Shown piece by piece: positions 16,786-24,893 of a stretch of DNA of 30,208 nucleotides (positions are counted from its first letter, which is position 1; the number at the start of each line of letters is the position of its first letter). A program made the translations under genes and the position numbers. The notes below the pieces were generated by a model, which was given only the letters and a program-made list of their open reading frames with translations, was not told the origin of the DNA and did no database searches. This DNA comes from Rhodospirillaceae bacterium (lineage in GTDB: Bacteria > Pseudomonadota > Alphaproteobacteria > UBA8366): assembly GCA_002722095.1 (NCBI GenBank), contig PBKG01000010.1:1-30208 (forward strand), read 5' to 3'.

Positions 16786-18295
16786 GGTGGCGGTCGTAAT
16801 TGGCAAACCGGGTGAAGCGGCCATCGAAGTAAAGCTCGATCGTGCCGACCGGGCCGTGGCGCTGCTTGGCGATGATTACGCTCGCGGTATTCCGCACTTG
16901 TTCTATACGTTCGGCCCATTTTTGCGAGCGCTCCGAAAATTTGATGCTGTCTTCATCCGGACGGACGATCGGTTCGGCCTTTTCCAGATAATATTCTTCG
17001 CGATAGATAAACATGACCACGTCGGCGTCCTGCTCGATCGATCCGGATTCACGCAAGTCCGAGAGTTGTGGGCGCTTATCGTCGCGGTTTTCCACTTGGC
17101 GCGAAAGCTGTGACAGCGCCAATACCGGCACGTTCAATTCCTTGGCCAGTGTTTTCAAGCCGCGGGTAATCTCGGAAATTTCCTGAACCCGATTGTCGTT
17201 GCGACTTGAAGCGCCCCCTTGCAAGAGTTGCAGGTAGTCGATGACGATCATGTGGAGCTTTTTCTGGCGTTTGAGCCTGCGGGCACGGGTGCGAAGCGCG
17301 GAAACGGTCAGGGCCGGTGTGTCATCGATATAGAGCGGTAGTGAGTTCAGCTCCTGAGCTGCCAATGCCAGTCGATCGAAATCCTCCTGACGGATGTCCC
17401 CGCGCCTGATTTGGTCCGACGGTATCTCCGATTGCTCCGAGAGGATACGGCCCGCAAGCTGTTCGGCGGACATTTCCAGAGAAAAGAACAAGACATGACC
17501 GCCTTCGGTGGTGGTTTCGCCTTGGTCGTTGGTGGTTTCCTTGAAGGCCGCCGCCGCGTGGTAGGCGATGTTGGTCGCCAGTGCGGTTTTGCCCATTGAG
17601 GGGCGACCGGCGAGGATTATCAGGTCAGAGGGGTGCAGCCCCCCAAGTTTAAGGTCCAGATCCTTGAATCCCGACGTAACGCCGACCACATGGCTGTCGC
17701 GCTTATAGGCCTCGGCGGCCATTTTGATCGCTTCGGTTACCGCGTCTTTCAGATCGACGATACCGCGCTCCAACTCGCCGATATTCGCGAGGTCGTAAAG
17801 CTTCTGCTCCGCTGCTTCGATTTGTTGCGGCGCTTTGTCGTCAAGATCGGGCGCAAAAGCATCGTTGACCATGTCTTCGCCAAGCGTGATCAGTTGCCGC
17901 TTGAGATAGAGGTCGTGAATGGTTTGTCCGTAGTCCTGGACGTTAATGACGTTAGGGGCATGGGCCGCAATGTCGAACAGGTACTCCGCACCCCCCGCAT
18001 CGGCGAGGGCTTCGTCGCGTTCGAAGACGTGTTTCAGCGTGAGTGGGCTCGCAACCTGGCCGGTCTCGGAAAGTTTCTCGATTGCGCCGTAAATTCGTCC
18101 ATGTACCGGCTCAAAGAAATGCTCGGGCCGCAAAAACTCCGAGACCTTTTCCAACGCCCGGTCATGGGTCAGCAAGGCGCCCAGCAACGCTGCTTCGATC
18201 TCAGTATTTTGCGGCGGCGTTCTGTAATGTGGGTTTTCGTCGGTCTCTTCCCCGTGGAGCGGGGTGACCGTGGAATCGGGTGTCGGTGTTGACAT
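16763..18295 (-). CDS. dnaB: Replicative DNA helicase DnaB
   Basis: A 510-residue hexameric helicase that unwinds DNA at the fork. The N-terminal domain begins at YRTPPQNTEIEAALLGALL; the RecA-like core has Walker A GRPSMGKTALA, the switch region LFFSLEMS, Walker B MIVIDYLQLL and the family motif LSQLSRQVENR followed by SGSIEQDADVVMFIYR. There is no intein. An acidic spacer (ETTNDQGETTTEGG) interrupts the core soon after Walker A, as in other alphaproteobacterial DnaB. The ATG at 18295 has only a weak ribosome site. It follows rplI after a 187-base gap, which may contain its own promoter. Confidence 0.96.
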   Translation of the reverse strand: MSTPTPDSTVTPLHGEETDENPHYRTPPQNTEIEAALLGALLTHDRALEKVSEFLRPEHFFEPVHGRIYGAIEKLSETGQVASPLTLKHVFERDEALADAGGAEYLFDIAAHAPNVINVQDYGQTIHDLYLKRQLITLGEDMVNDAFAPDLDDKAPQQIEAAEQKLYDLANIGELERGIVDLKDAVTEAIKMAAEAYKRDSHVVGVTSGFKDLDLKLGGLHPSDLIILAGRPSMGKTALATNIAYHAAAAFKETTNDQGETTTEGGHVLFFSLEMSAEQLAGRILSEQSEIPSDQIRRGDIRQEDFDRLALAAQELNSLPLYIDDTPALTVSALRTRARRLKRQKKLHMIVIDYLQLLQGGASSRNDNRVQEISEITRGLKTLAKELNVPVLALSQLSRQVENRDDKRPQLSDLRESGSIEQDADVVMFIYREEYYLEKAEPIVRPDEDSIKFSERSQKWAERIEQVRNTASVIIAKQRHGPVGTIELYFDGRFTRFANYDRHHDGDGFP

Positions 18296-18443
18296 GAACG
18301 CAACCTAACGCGCCGCTTGTCCGCCCGTGGAAAAATTCAAAGAAAGAAAGATAAGGATTACGGGGAAAACTTTTTATCGACGCGCAAGCACCGGAAACGA
18401 GCCGAGTCGCTCCGGCATTTATACCGTCTGCTTTCTTTTCGTG

Positions 18444-18461
18444 AGCCGGTAACGACCGGCT
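18444..18461. other. Hairpin between rplI and dnaB
   Basis: AGCCGGT at 18444-18450 and ACCGGCT at 18455-18461 form a perfect 7-bp stem with an AACG loop, 21 bases after the rplI stop. There is no T run on either strand, so it is not a standard intrinsic terminator; it may protect or process the rplI 3' end. Confidence 0.4.
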
Positions 18462-18482
18462 GGTGCATCGAAAATCGAGTAC

Positions 18483-19253
18483 CTAGTCGGTTTTTTCTGC
18501 CGACTCGGATTCGGTCACTTGTTCTTCGCTCTGCTCTTCCGAACCAGCATCCGCATCATCGGGCGCGTCATCGGACGGCGCAGCTGCGGCGTCTACATCG
18601 GAATTACCAGCATCCGAATCACCAGAAGCATCGGAGTCTTCGCTTTCGTCTCCTGAAAGTTCGGCTGCGGCTCGCTCCTGTGCTTCCGGGTCGAACATCT
18701 CTTCGGCGGCTTGGGCAGCCGCGAGGCGCGCTTCTTCTTCTGCCTGGCGTTCTTCCTCTTCCTGGCTAATGATCGCGCGACCCAGCTTGCGCTGTTGTTC
18801 CGCCTCGTCCTCCGAGCGTGCGACATTGACGCTCACACTCGAATCCACTTCAGGGTGCAAGCGAATGCGAATGTCGAACAAGCCGAGCATTTTAATCGGC
18901 CTGTCTATGACAACCTGATTACGGCTTATCTTGAAGCCCTCTTCGCTTACGGCATCGGATATGTCGCGGGCGTTGACCGAGCCGTAGAGCTGGCCTGCTT
19001 CTCCGGCACTGCGAATGATGACAACTTGAAGGCCGTCCATGCGCCCGCCGATGTCTTCCGCTTCGCTCTTGCGCTGGAGATTCTCGGCCTCGAGTTCCTT
19101 ACGCTGGCTTTCGAAATGCTCAAGATTCCCTTTGCTGGCGCGTAGCGCCTTTTTCTTGGGAAATAGAAAGTTACGCGCATAGCCCGGTTTAACGGACACC
19201 ACATCGCCCATTTGGCCGAGCTTTTCGATACGCTCTAAAAGGATCACGTCCAT
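18483..19253 (-). CDS. rplI: 50S ribosomal protein L9 with a long acidic C-terminal tail
   Basis: Residues 1 to about 148 form normal L9: MDVILLERIEKLGQMGDVV, the rRNA-binding VKPGYARNFLFPKKKA, a Glu/Lys/Arg central helix, then the C-terminal domain. L9 is normally about 150 residues; here 108 more follow. The tail first has a charged helix-like part (EEEERQAEEEARLAAAQ) and then low-complexity Asp/Glu/Ser/Ala sequence to the end, almost surely disordered. Alphaproteobacterial L9 is often extended, but this tail is long. The start has an AAGGAG ribosome site eight bases upstream. It follows rpsR by 34 bases in the standard rpsF-rpsR-rplI order. Confidence 0.95.
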   Translation of the reverse strand: MDVILLERIEKLGQMGDVVSVKPGYARNFLFPKKKALRASKGNLEHFESQRKELEAENLQRKSEAEDIGGRMDGLQVVIIRSAGEAGQLYGSVNARDISDAVSEEGFKISRNQVVIDRPIKMLGLFDIRIRLHPEVDSSVSVNVARSEDEAEQQRKLGRAIISQEEEERQAEEEARLAAAQAAEEMFDPEAQERAAAELSGDESEDSDASGDSDAGNSDVDAAAAPSDDAPDDADAGSEEQSEEQVTESESAEKTD

Positions 19254-19287
19254 TGGGGTTCTCCTTGCCGAAGCCCGATCGCTTCGC

Positions 19288-19539
19288 CTAATTCATCACA
19301 TAAGGCATCAGGGCGAGAAAACGCGCGCGCTTGATTGCCTTGGTCAGTTCACGTTGTTTTTTGGCAGAAACCGCTGTGATCCTGCTCGGCACAATCTTGC
19401 CCCGCTCGGACGTAAAGCGGCTCAACAGCTTGACGTCCGTATAATCGATAGACGGTGCATTCGGGCCGGTGAAGGGACAGGATTTGCGGCGCCTGAAAAA
19501 GGGTCGACGGCCGCCACCGCCGGGTCGTGCAGCATTCAT
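19288..19539 (-). CDS. rpsR: 30S ribosomal protein S18
   Basis: An 83-residue protein of normal length. It has a Gly/Arg-rich N-terminus ([19 protein letters not shown]), [19 protein letters not shown] and the conserved [23 protein letters not shown]18 forms a heterodimer with S6 in the platform of the small subunit. Its ATG overlaps the stop of rpsF (ATGA), so the two partners are translated in a coupled way. The single cysteine (SCPF) is a remnant of the zinc site seen in some S18 proteins. Confidence 0.97.
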   Translation of the reverse strand: MNAARPGGGGRRPFFRRRKSCPFTGPNAPSIDYTDVKLLSRFTSERGKIVPSRITAVSAKKQRELTKAIKRARFLALMPYVMN

Positions 19540-20129
19540 TCTTCCGTCTCCTTCTTGTCTTCCGCGGTTTCGGATTTGGTGGTTTCGGTAGCCGACCCAT
19601 CGGTATTTTCTGCCTCAGCTGATGCCTCTTTGGGCGCCTCTTCCTGGGCTTTTGGGCCCTCATCATCGGCTTTCGGAGCCTCGTCCTCGGATTTGCTGGG
19701 CTTCGGCGGGCTCTCGCTATCCCTGTTCTCACGGCTATCCCGATTGTCGCGGCTGTCTCGGTTATCCCGACGCGAGCCACGATCGGCGCGGTCTCGGTCG
19801 CGATCACCCTTGCCTTGCATGATCGGCGAGGCGTCGTCGCGCAACGAATCAACCCGGACCGTCATGTAGCGCAGAATATCTTCGTTGAGGCGCATATTGC
19901 GTTCCATTTCCTGGACCGCATCCGATGGCGCCTCCATGTTGAACATCACGTAATGGCCCTTGCGGTTCTTTTTGATGCGATAGGCCAATGTACGCAAACC
20001 CCAATATTCGCGGCGCTCGATCGAGCCGCCATTATCGGAGACGATTTTTTCAAAATTGTCGGCCAGGCTGTCGACCTGAGTAGCCGAAACGTCCTGACGC
20101 GCAATAAATACGCTTTCGTAAAGCGCCAT
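19536..20129 (-). CDS. rpsF: 30S ribosomal protein S6 with repeat-bearing charged tail
   Basis: Residues 1 to about 100 are ordinary S6 ([46 protein letters not shown]). The usual length is 100-140; this one has 197. The extension opens with a basic-acidic RD-rich part holding three tandem hexapeptides ([18 protein letters not shown], residues 121-138) and ends in an acidic Glu/Ala/Lys/Thr tail, probably disordered. The start at 20129 is fixed by a GGGAG ribosome site and by the S6 N-terminus; the upstream frame is not coding. It is the first gene of the rpsF-rpsR-rplI group and is preceded by a leader with two hairpins. Confidence 0.95.
   Translation of the reverse strand: MALYESVFIARQDVSATQVDSLADNFEKIVSDNGGSIERREYWGLRTLAYRIKKNRKGHYVMFNMEAPSDAVQEMERNMRLNEDILRYMTVRVDSLRDDASPIMQGKGDRDRDRADRGSRRDNRDSRDNRDSRENRDSESPPKPSKSEDEAPKADDEGPKAQEEAPKEASAEAENTDGSATETTKSETAEDKKETEE
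19716..19769 (-). repeat. Three tandem 18-base repeats encoding R-D/E-N-R-D-S in rpsF
   Basis: Within the S6 tail, residues 121-138 are three consecutive copies of a six-residue unit ([18 protein letters not shown]). The DNA copies differ at synonymous positions, so the repeat is old or constrained at the protein level. Such in-frame 18-base units could change copy number by slippage. Confidence 0.75.
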
Positions 20130-20219
20130 GCTTGTGCTCCCTTTGGCTGTACTCGGATCGGAGTCGCGCGTTGGTCCGTTTAACCTTCCAACCAATTGCC
20201 CGACCGACCGATCCTAGCC

Positions 20220-20275
20220 GGCATTCATTCAATGCCAGCAAGGAGTTATAGTCCAGCTACCCATCAAGGGTAGCT
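20220..20275 (-). promoter_or_regulatory. Two hairpins in the rpsF mRNA leader (possible ribosomal-protein autoregulation)
   Basis: Stem 1: AGCTACCC/GGGTAGCT (20255-20262 and 20268-20275), 8 perfect pairs and a 5-base loop. Stem 2: GGCATT/AATGCC (20220-20225 and 20231-20236), 6 pairs and a 5-base loop. Both lie between the predicted rpsF promoter and its start codon. Known S6:S18 leader RNAs in other bacteria control this operon; whether this is one is inference. Confidence 0.4.
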
Positions 20276-20287
20276 ATTGCGGCGGGC

Positions 20288-20315
20288 ACTATACACACAT
20301 CTCGTTTAATCTAAA
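20288..20315 (-). promoter_or_regulatory. Predicted sigma-70 promoter of rpsF-rpsR-rplI
   Basis: On the minus strand TTTAGA (complement of 20310-20315) and TATAGT (complement of 20288-20293) are separated by 16 bases; four and five of six bases match the consensus boxes. Confidence 0.45.
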
Positions 20316-20329
20316 GCAAAAAAAGCCGG

Positions 20330-20346
20330 TTCAGAGGGCCTCTGAA
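20330..20346. promoter_or_regulatory. Perfect 17-base palindrome, candidate operator
   Basis: TTCAGAGG and CCTCTGAA flank a single central G. It lies between the two divergent promoters, 22 bases before the fabD -35 box and 14 bases before the rpsF -35 box. The symmetry suits a dimeric regulator; identity unknown. A T-rich run near 20316-20324 on the minus strand leaves a weak terminator as an alternative. Confidence 0.4.
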
Positions 20347-20368
20347 AACTTGTGCGGGTGGCACTTTC

Positions 20369-20396
20369 TTGACAGTTCCAAGCCACAAGCTATGAC
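20369..20396 (+). promoter_or_regulatory. Predicted sigma-70 promoter of fabD
   Basis: A perfect -35 box TTGACA (20369-20374) and a fair -10 box TATGAC (20391-20396) are spaced by 16 bases, about 45 bases upstream of the fabD start. Confidence 0.55.
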
Positions 20397-20440
20397 TAGC
20401 GCCGCCGCTATTGGCGGAAATTGGGGAGGAAAGAATTCCA

Positions 20441-21382
20441 ATGACAAACGCCTTTGTTTTCCCGGGTCAGGGGTCGCAAGCGGTCGGCATGGGCGCCGCG
20501 CTTGGCGAGGCTTTTTCACCGGCCCGACTGGTTTTCGAAGAAGTCGACGATGCGCTCGAACAAAAACTGTCGAAGTTGATGTTTGAGGGTCCGGAAGACG
20601 AATTGACGCTGACCGAAAATGCCCAGCCCGCTCTGATGGCGGTGAGTGTAGCGGTCATCCGCACCTTGCATGAGGAATGCGGTGTAGGTCTTGGTGACAA
20701 GGCGCAATTCGTGGCGGGCCATTCGCTCGGCGAATATTCTGCGCTTGCCGCGTCCGGGGCGATAACGCTTGCCGATACCGCCCGACTGTTGAAACGCCGA
20801 GGCCAGGCAATGCAGGCAGCGGTGCCTGTTGGCGAAGGGGCAATGGCGGCTTTGCTGGGCCTCGATTTGGAAGTGGCGCAAGAGGTCGCCGAGGGCGCCG
20901 CCGACAACGATGTTTGCGATTGCGCGAATGACAATGCACCGGGCCAGGTGGTGGTGAGCGGCACCAAGGCAGCCGTTGAGCGCGCGGTTGAGGTTGCCGC
21001 TGAAAAAGGTGCGCGCCGGGCGGTGATGCTGCCGGTCAGTGCGCCTTTCCATTGTTCTTTGATGCAACCGGCAGCGGATGCTATGGCCGAGGCGCTTGAA
21101 GGAATTTCCATCCGTCAGCCTGCTGTACCGTTGGTTGCCAACGTCAGCGCGACCTCCGTGACTGATCCCGACAGGATCCGTGCGCAATTGGTTGAGCAAG
21201 TAACGGCGATGGTGCGATGGCGGGAAAGCGTCCTTTATATGAAGGACCAAGGGGTAGATACACTGATCGAAGCCGGTGCGGGGAAAGTGTTGTCCGGACT
21301 TGCGCGGCGCATCGACCGCGAACTGTCTGGCAAATCGTTGCAGCAGCCCGATGATTTCGAGGCTGTGGTAAAGGAGCTTTAA
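20441..21382 (+). CDS. fabD: Malonyl-CoA:ACP transacylase FabD
   Basis: A 313-residue enzyme that loads malonate onto acyl carrier protein for fatty-acid elongation. FPGQGSQ stands at residues 7-13, the nucleophile is Ser95 in AGHSLGEYSALAA, and the catalytic histidine is in SAPFHCSLM. Length is normal. The start at 20441 (MTNAFVFPGQGSQ) fits relatives; GGGGAGG lies 11 bases upstream. A predicted promoter sits just upstream, and fabG follows two bases after the stop, so this is the first gene of a fab operon. Confidence 0.96.
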   Translation: MTNAFVFPGQGSQAVGMGAALGEAFSPARLVFEEVDDALEQKLSKLMFEGPEDELTLTENAQPALMAVSVAVIRTLHEECGVGLGDKAQFVAGHSLGEYSALAASGAITLADTARLLKRRGQAMQAAVPVGEGAMAALLGLDLEVAQEVAEGAADNDVCDCANDNAPGQVVVSGTKAAVERAVEVAAEKGARRAVMLPVSAPFHCSLMQPAADAMAEALEGISIRQPAVPLVANVSATSVTDPDRIRAQLVEQVTAMVRWRESVLYMKDQGVDTLIEAGAGKVLSGLARRIDRELSGKSLQQPDDFEAVVKEL

Positions 21383-21384
21383 AA

Positions 21385-22131
21385 ATGGGCAATCTATTCG
21401 ATCTTTCGGAAAAAGGTGCACTCGTAACCGGTGCATCCGGTGGAATCGGCGGCGCGATCGCCCGGGCCTTGCATGGAGCGGGCGCCAAGGTGGTCCTTTC
21501 GGGGACCCGCGAGGATGCTTTGAATGCTTTGGCGGGCGAACTCGGCGACGGGGCACATGTGGTGACGGCGCGTCTCGGCGATGAGGGCGCAGCCGATACG
21601 CTCATCCAGGAAAGCGAAGAGGCATTGGGGTCACTCGATATTCTGGTCAACAACGCCGGCATAACGCGGGATATGCTTAGTATGCGCCTCACCGACGAAG
21701 ATTGGGCGGCTGTACTCGACATCAATTTGACTTCCGTGTTTCGGCTGAGCCGTGCGGCCATGCGGCCGATGATGAAAAATAAATGGGGCCGTATCATCAA
21801 TATCACGTCGATCGTGGGCGTTACCGGCAATGCGGGACAGGCTAATTACGCGGCATCGAAAGCAGGCATGATCGGTATGACCAAATCGATTGCCCAGGAA
21901 GTTGCGCCGCGGGGAATTACCGCCAATTGCATAGCGCCGGGATTTATCGATACCGCGATGACCGAGGGGTTGGGCGATTCGATTAAAGAGAAGCTGTTGG
22001 GCGCAATTCCGGCGAAACGCTTGGGAACATCCGAAGATATTGCCGGAGCAGCGGTGTATCTCGCGAGTGATGGGGCCGCGTACGTGACTGGGCAGACCTT
22101 GCACATAAACGGCGGCATGGCCATGATTTGA
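21385..22131 (+). CDS. fabG: 3-oxoacyl-ACP reductase FabG
   Basis: A 248-residue SDR that reduces 3-oxoacyl-ACP with NADPH in each elongation cycle. Motifs: TGASGGIG near 16-23, NNAGITRD, ITSIVGVTGN with the catalytic serine, NYAASKAGM with Tyr and Lys, and the C-terminal HINGGMAMI. These are the FabG-specific forms, and the position between fabD and acpP settles the assignment among the several SDRs of this window. GGAG precedes the ATG, and fabD ends two bases upstream. A hairpin-rich gap separates it from acpP. Confidence 0.96.
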   Translation: MGNLFDLSEKGALVTGASGGIGGAIARALHGAGAKVVLSGTREDALNALAGELGDGAHVVTARLGDEGAADTLIQESEEALGSLDILVNNAGITRDMLSMRLTDEDWAAVLDINLTSVFRLSRAAMRPMMKNKWGRIINITSIVGVTGNAGQANYAASKAGMIGMTKSIAQEVAPRGITANCIAPGFIDTAMTEGLGDSIKEKLLGAIPAKRLGTSEDIAGAAVYLASDGAAYVTGQTLHINGGMAMI

Positions 22132-22200
22132 CCTTTTGATGCCTATTGAATATGGCTTTTCTGGGTGTTGGCATTTAAAACGGAATCGTGATACCACACG

Positions 22201-22221
22201 CCCGCTCCCCAAGGGGACGGG
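22201..22221 (+). other. GC-rich hairpin downstream of fabG
   Basis: CCCG-CT-CCCC and GGGG-A-CGGG flank an AA loop at 22201-22221. No T run follows, so it is not a textbook terminator. It lies just before a second, larger structure in the acpP leader and may slow or protect the transcript. Confidence 0.35.
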
Positions 22222-22226
22222 ATTTC

Positions 22227-22275
22227 CGAACCAATCGGGACCGTAATAGCGGCTTCGATTAATTGGTTCGTTTTT
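22227..22275 (+). terminator. Terminator-like structure in the acpP leader
   Basis: CGAACCAAT (22227-22235) pairs with ATTGGTTCG (22262-22270) in nine perfect pairs, enclosing a smaller CCG/CGG stem, and is followed at once by TTTTT (22271-22275). It ends only 26 bases before the acpP ATG, leaving no room for a promoter between them, so acpP transcription must cross it. Attenuation, partial termination or an RNA processing site are the options. Confidence 0.55.
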
Positions 22276-22301
22276 CAATTTTGGAGAAGGAATTAACGAC
22301 C

Positions 22302-22538
22302 ATGAGTGACGTTTCCGACCGCGTAAAACAAATCGTCGTTGAGCATCTGGGCGTTGACGAGGCCAAAGTCTCCGACAATGCGAGTTTTATCGACGATCTC
22401 GGTGCGGACAGCCTGGATACGGTTGAGCTCGTGATGGCGTTCGAGGAAGAATTCGGGTGCGAAATTCCCGATGAAGCCGCCGAGAAGATTCTCACCGTCA
22501 AGGACGCCATCGGTTTCATTGAAGACCAGTCGTCTTAA
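22302..22538 (+). CDS. acpP: Acyl carrier protein
   Basis: A 78-residue acidic protein that carries growing fatty acyl chains on a phosphopantetheine arm. The attachment site is Ser37 in [13 protein letters not shown]. The start [19 protein letters not shown] and the end AIGFIEDQ match proteobacterial AcpP, and length is typical. GGAGAAGG lies 11 bases before the ATG. It is between fabG and fabF, but set apart from fabG by 170 bases with two hairpins, which suggests its high expression is tuned separately. Confidence 0.97.
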   Translation: MSDVSDRVKQIVVEHLGVDEAKVSDNASFIDDLGADSLDTVELVMAFEEEFGCEIPDEAAEKILTVKDAIGFIEDQSS

Positions 22539-22594
22539 GTGCCGATCGGCACTAAGGCGGATTTTGCTCACGGATAAGGTCATGGATTGATCCT

Positions 22595-23857
22595 ATGCGA
22601 CGGGTTGTCGTTACAGGCCTTGGTCTCGTCTGCCCACTAGGGTTTGGAGTAGATTACGTATGGCGGCGTTTAATTGCTGCTGAGAGCGGTATTACCGCGA
22701 TCGAAAATTTCGAGACATCGGACTTAAGCTGTAAAATTGCCGGCCAGGCCCCTTTCGGAAGGTCAGAGGACGGTTGCTTTGATCCGGACGAATGGGTCGC
22801 GCCCAAAGATCAAAAAAAGATGGACCGGTTTATCGTCTGCGCGATAGCGGCGGCAGACGAGGCGGTACGTGATTCCGGATGGCTGCCCAAAGAGCAAGAA
22901 GCACTCGATCGTACCGGTGTTCTGATCGGTTCCGGCATCGGTGGATTGCCGGGAATTGCGGAAACGGCGGTGACTTTGCATGAGCGAGGGCCGCGAAGGG
23001 TAAGTCCGTTTTTCATCGCGTCCGATTTGATCAACCTTGCTTCTGGGCAGGTATCCATTCGATTTGGATTTCGTGGGCCGAACCATTCGGTCGTGACCGC
23101 TTGTGCCTCGGGAGCGCATGCTATCGGCGATGCTGCCCGGATGATCATGTGGGAAGACGCGGACGTGATGCTGGCGGGAGGTGCTGAATCGACTGTTTGC
23201 CGCATCGGCATTGCCGGATTTGCAGCGTCTCGTGCCTTGTCGACTAATTTCAACGACACGCCCGAAAAAGCGTCGCGGCCATGGGATGTGGATCGCGATG
23301 GCTTCGTCATGGGTGAGGGTGCGGGCGTGCTGGTATTGGAAGAACTCGAGCATGCCAAGGCGCGCGGCGCGAAAATATATGCCGAAGTTATTGGCTATGG
23401 CATGTCAGGCGATGCCCATCATATTACCGCCCCGGCACCGGACGGGAATGGCGGTTTCCGTGCCATGCAATCGGCGCTGCAACGCGCTGGCCTCAACCCC
23501 GAAGACATCGATTATATCAATGCCCATGGAACCTCGACGCCGCTCGGCGACGAGATCGAGGTCAACGCGGTCAAACGGCTTTATGGCGATGCTGCCTATA
23601 AGCTTTCCATGTCTTCGACCAAATCAGCGATAGGACATTTGCTGGGGGCTGCGGGTGCGGCGGAGGCATTGTTCTGCATAAAGGCGCTCAATGAGGGCGT
23701 TTGCCCGCCGACGCTCAATCTCGATAATCCGTCGGAAGATTGCGATATCGACCTCATTCCCCATGAGGCAAAAGAACGCGAAGTGCGCAACGTGATGTCG
23801 AATTCTTTCGGATTCGGCGGTACCAACGCCTCGCTGGTCTTGACCTCAGCGCCGTGA
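22595..23857 (+). CDS. fabF: 3-oxoacyl-ACP synthase II FabF
   Basis: A 420-residue condensing enzyme. The catalytic triad is visible: Cys170 in VVTACASGAHAIG, a histidine in NAHGTSTPLGD and a second in SAIGHLLGAAGA. The start MRRVVVTGLGLVCPLG and the end SNSFGFGGTNASLVL are typical. It elongates acyl-ACP, including palmitoleate to cis-vaccenate in organisms with unsaturated fatty-acid synthesis. The ribosome site is weak. acpP ends 56 bases upstream and mltG follows seven bases downstream. Confidence 0.96.
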   Translation: MRRVVVTGLGLVCPLGFGVDYVWRRLIAAESGITAIENFETSDLSCKIAGQAPFGRSEDGCFDPDEWVAPKDQKKMDRFIVCAIAAADEAVRDSGWLPKEQEALDRTGVLIGSGIGGLPGIAETAVTLHERGPRRVSPFFIASDLINLASGQVSIRFGFRGPNHSVVTACASGAHAIGDAARMIMWEDADVMLAGGAESTVCRIGIAGFAASRALSTNFNDTPEKASRPWDVDRDGFVMGEGAGVLVLEELEHAKARGAKIYAEVIGYGMSGDAHHITAPAPDGNGGFRAMQSALQRAGLNPEDIDYINAHGTSTPLGDEIEVNAVKRLYGDAAYKLSMSSTKSAIGHLLGAAGAAEALFCIKALNEGVCPPTLNLDNPSEDCDIDLIPHEAKEREVRNVMSNSFGFGGTNASLVLTSAP

Positions 23858-23864
23858 GGGCGCT

Positions 23865-24887
23865 GTGAGCGAGGCGAAGCCTGCAATTCCCGGCCTTACG
23901 AAACTATTTTTCGCGATATTTCTGTTTTTGATTTCTGCTGCCGGTGTTTCGGCGGTCTTGTGGTACGACGCGCTCACCGAACCGGGCCCGCTGATCGAGT
24001 ATCGCCAGGTGATTGTGCCGAAGGGAGCTGACCTGCAAGTGATTGGCAGCCGCCTGGAAAAGGCAGGGGTAATTAATTCGAAATGGATATTCGTTTCGGC
24101 GGCGCGCTTGCAGGAGGCACACCGAGAATTACGGGCCGGAGAGTACCGATTTCGGCCAGGTATCAGCATCCGCAGCGTGATTACGTTGTTGCGAAAAGGT
24201 CAGTTGGTCAATCGGCGATTTACGGTCGCTGAAGGTCTGACAGTGGGACAAATTCTGAAGGTTTTGGATCACGCGCAAGGGCTTGAAGGTAGGGTTTTCC
24301 CGGCTCCCGAAGAGGGCACGTTGTTGCCGAATACCTACTACTATGCTTTCGGCGAGACGCGTCAGGCGATGGTCGATCAAATGGCCTTACAGATGCGCCT
24401 TGCCCTCGACGAATTGTGGCCGAAGCGTGCTAAGGATTTACCGATCAAAACCAAGGCTGAGGCAGTGATATTGGCGTCGATCGTAGAAAAGGAAACCGGC
24501 CTTGCCGCCGAACGGCGCAAAGTCGCCGCTGTTTTTATCAATCGGCTCAACATGGGCATGCGCCTCGAATCCGACCCGACCGTTGTGTTCGCTGTGACGG
24601 GCGGTAAGAGTAAGCTTGGGCGCGGACTGAGGAAATCGGAACTGCGCCGGGACCATCCATACAATACCTATCGCATTCACGGCTTGCCGCCAGGGCCGAT
24701 CTGCAATCCCGGACGCGCCGCCATCGCTGCCGTACTCAACCCCGAGAAAACCACATCCCTGTTCTTTGTTGCCAATGGAAAGGGCGGGCATGTCTTTTCC
24801 GACACCTTGAAGGAACACCAGAAGGCGGTGCGCCAATGGCGCAAGATCGAACGCGCGCTCAAGCGAAAACGTAAAGCGGCGCCATAA
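23865..24887 (+). CDS. mltG: Endolytic murein transglycosylase MltG
   Basis: A 340-residue inner-membrane enzyme that cleaves nascent glycan strands and so ends their growth. One membrane helix lies near residues 13-34, then a LysM-like region (QVIVPKGADLQVIGSRLEKAGVI in parts), and the YceG catalytic domain: Glu208 in ASIVEKETG, LESDPTVVFAV, and YNTYRIHGLPPGPICNPG. The start is GTG at 23865, seven bases after fabF, with GAGGG as ribosome site. The end is very basic. fabF-mltG is a standard alphaproteobacterial order. A strong terminator follows. Confidence 0.95.
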   Translation: MSEAKPAIPGLTKLFFAIFLFLISAAGVSAVLWYDALTEPGPLIEYRQVIVPKGADLQVIGSRLEKAGVINSKWIFVSAARLQEAHRELRAGEYRFRPGISIRSVITLLRKGQLVNRRFTVAEGLTVGQILKVLDHAQGLEGRVFPAPEEGTLLPNTYYYAFGETRQAMVDQMALQMRLALDELWPKRAKDLPIKTKAEAVILASIVEKETGLAAERRKVAAVFINRLNMGMRLESDPTVVFAVTGGKSKLGRGLRKSELRRDHPYNTYRIHGLPPGPICNPGRAAIAAVLNPEKTTSLFFVANGKGGHVFSDTLKEHQKAVRQWRKIERALKRKRKAAP

Positions 24888-24893
24888 AAGAAA

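Larger units (their letters stand above)
20130..20440. promoter_or_regulatory. Divergent promoter region between rpsF and fabD
   Basis: These 311 bases hold no gene. Seen here are a promoter for rpsF (20288-20315, minus), two hairpins in the rpsF leader, a 17-base palindrome (20330-20346), and a promoter for fabD (20369-20396, plus), each listed separately. Confidence 0.6.

Noticed and set aside
16786..16824. Upstream start for alr at 16824
   Set aside because: Would overlap dnaB by 62 bases and adds residues not typical of alanine racemase; the ATG at 16785 is better.
20516..21556. Minus-strand ORF of 346 codons opposite fabD
   Set aside because: Antisense shadow of fabD/fabG; no domain recognised.
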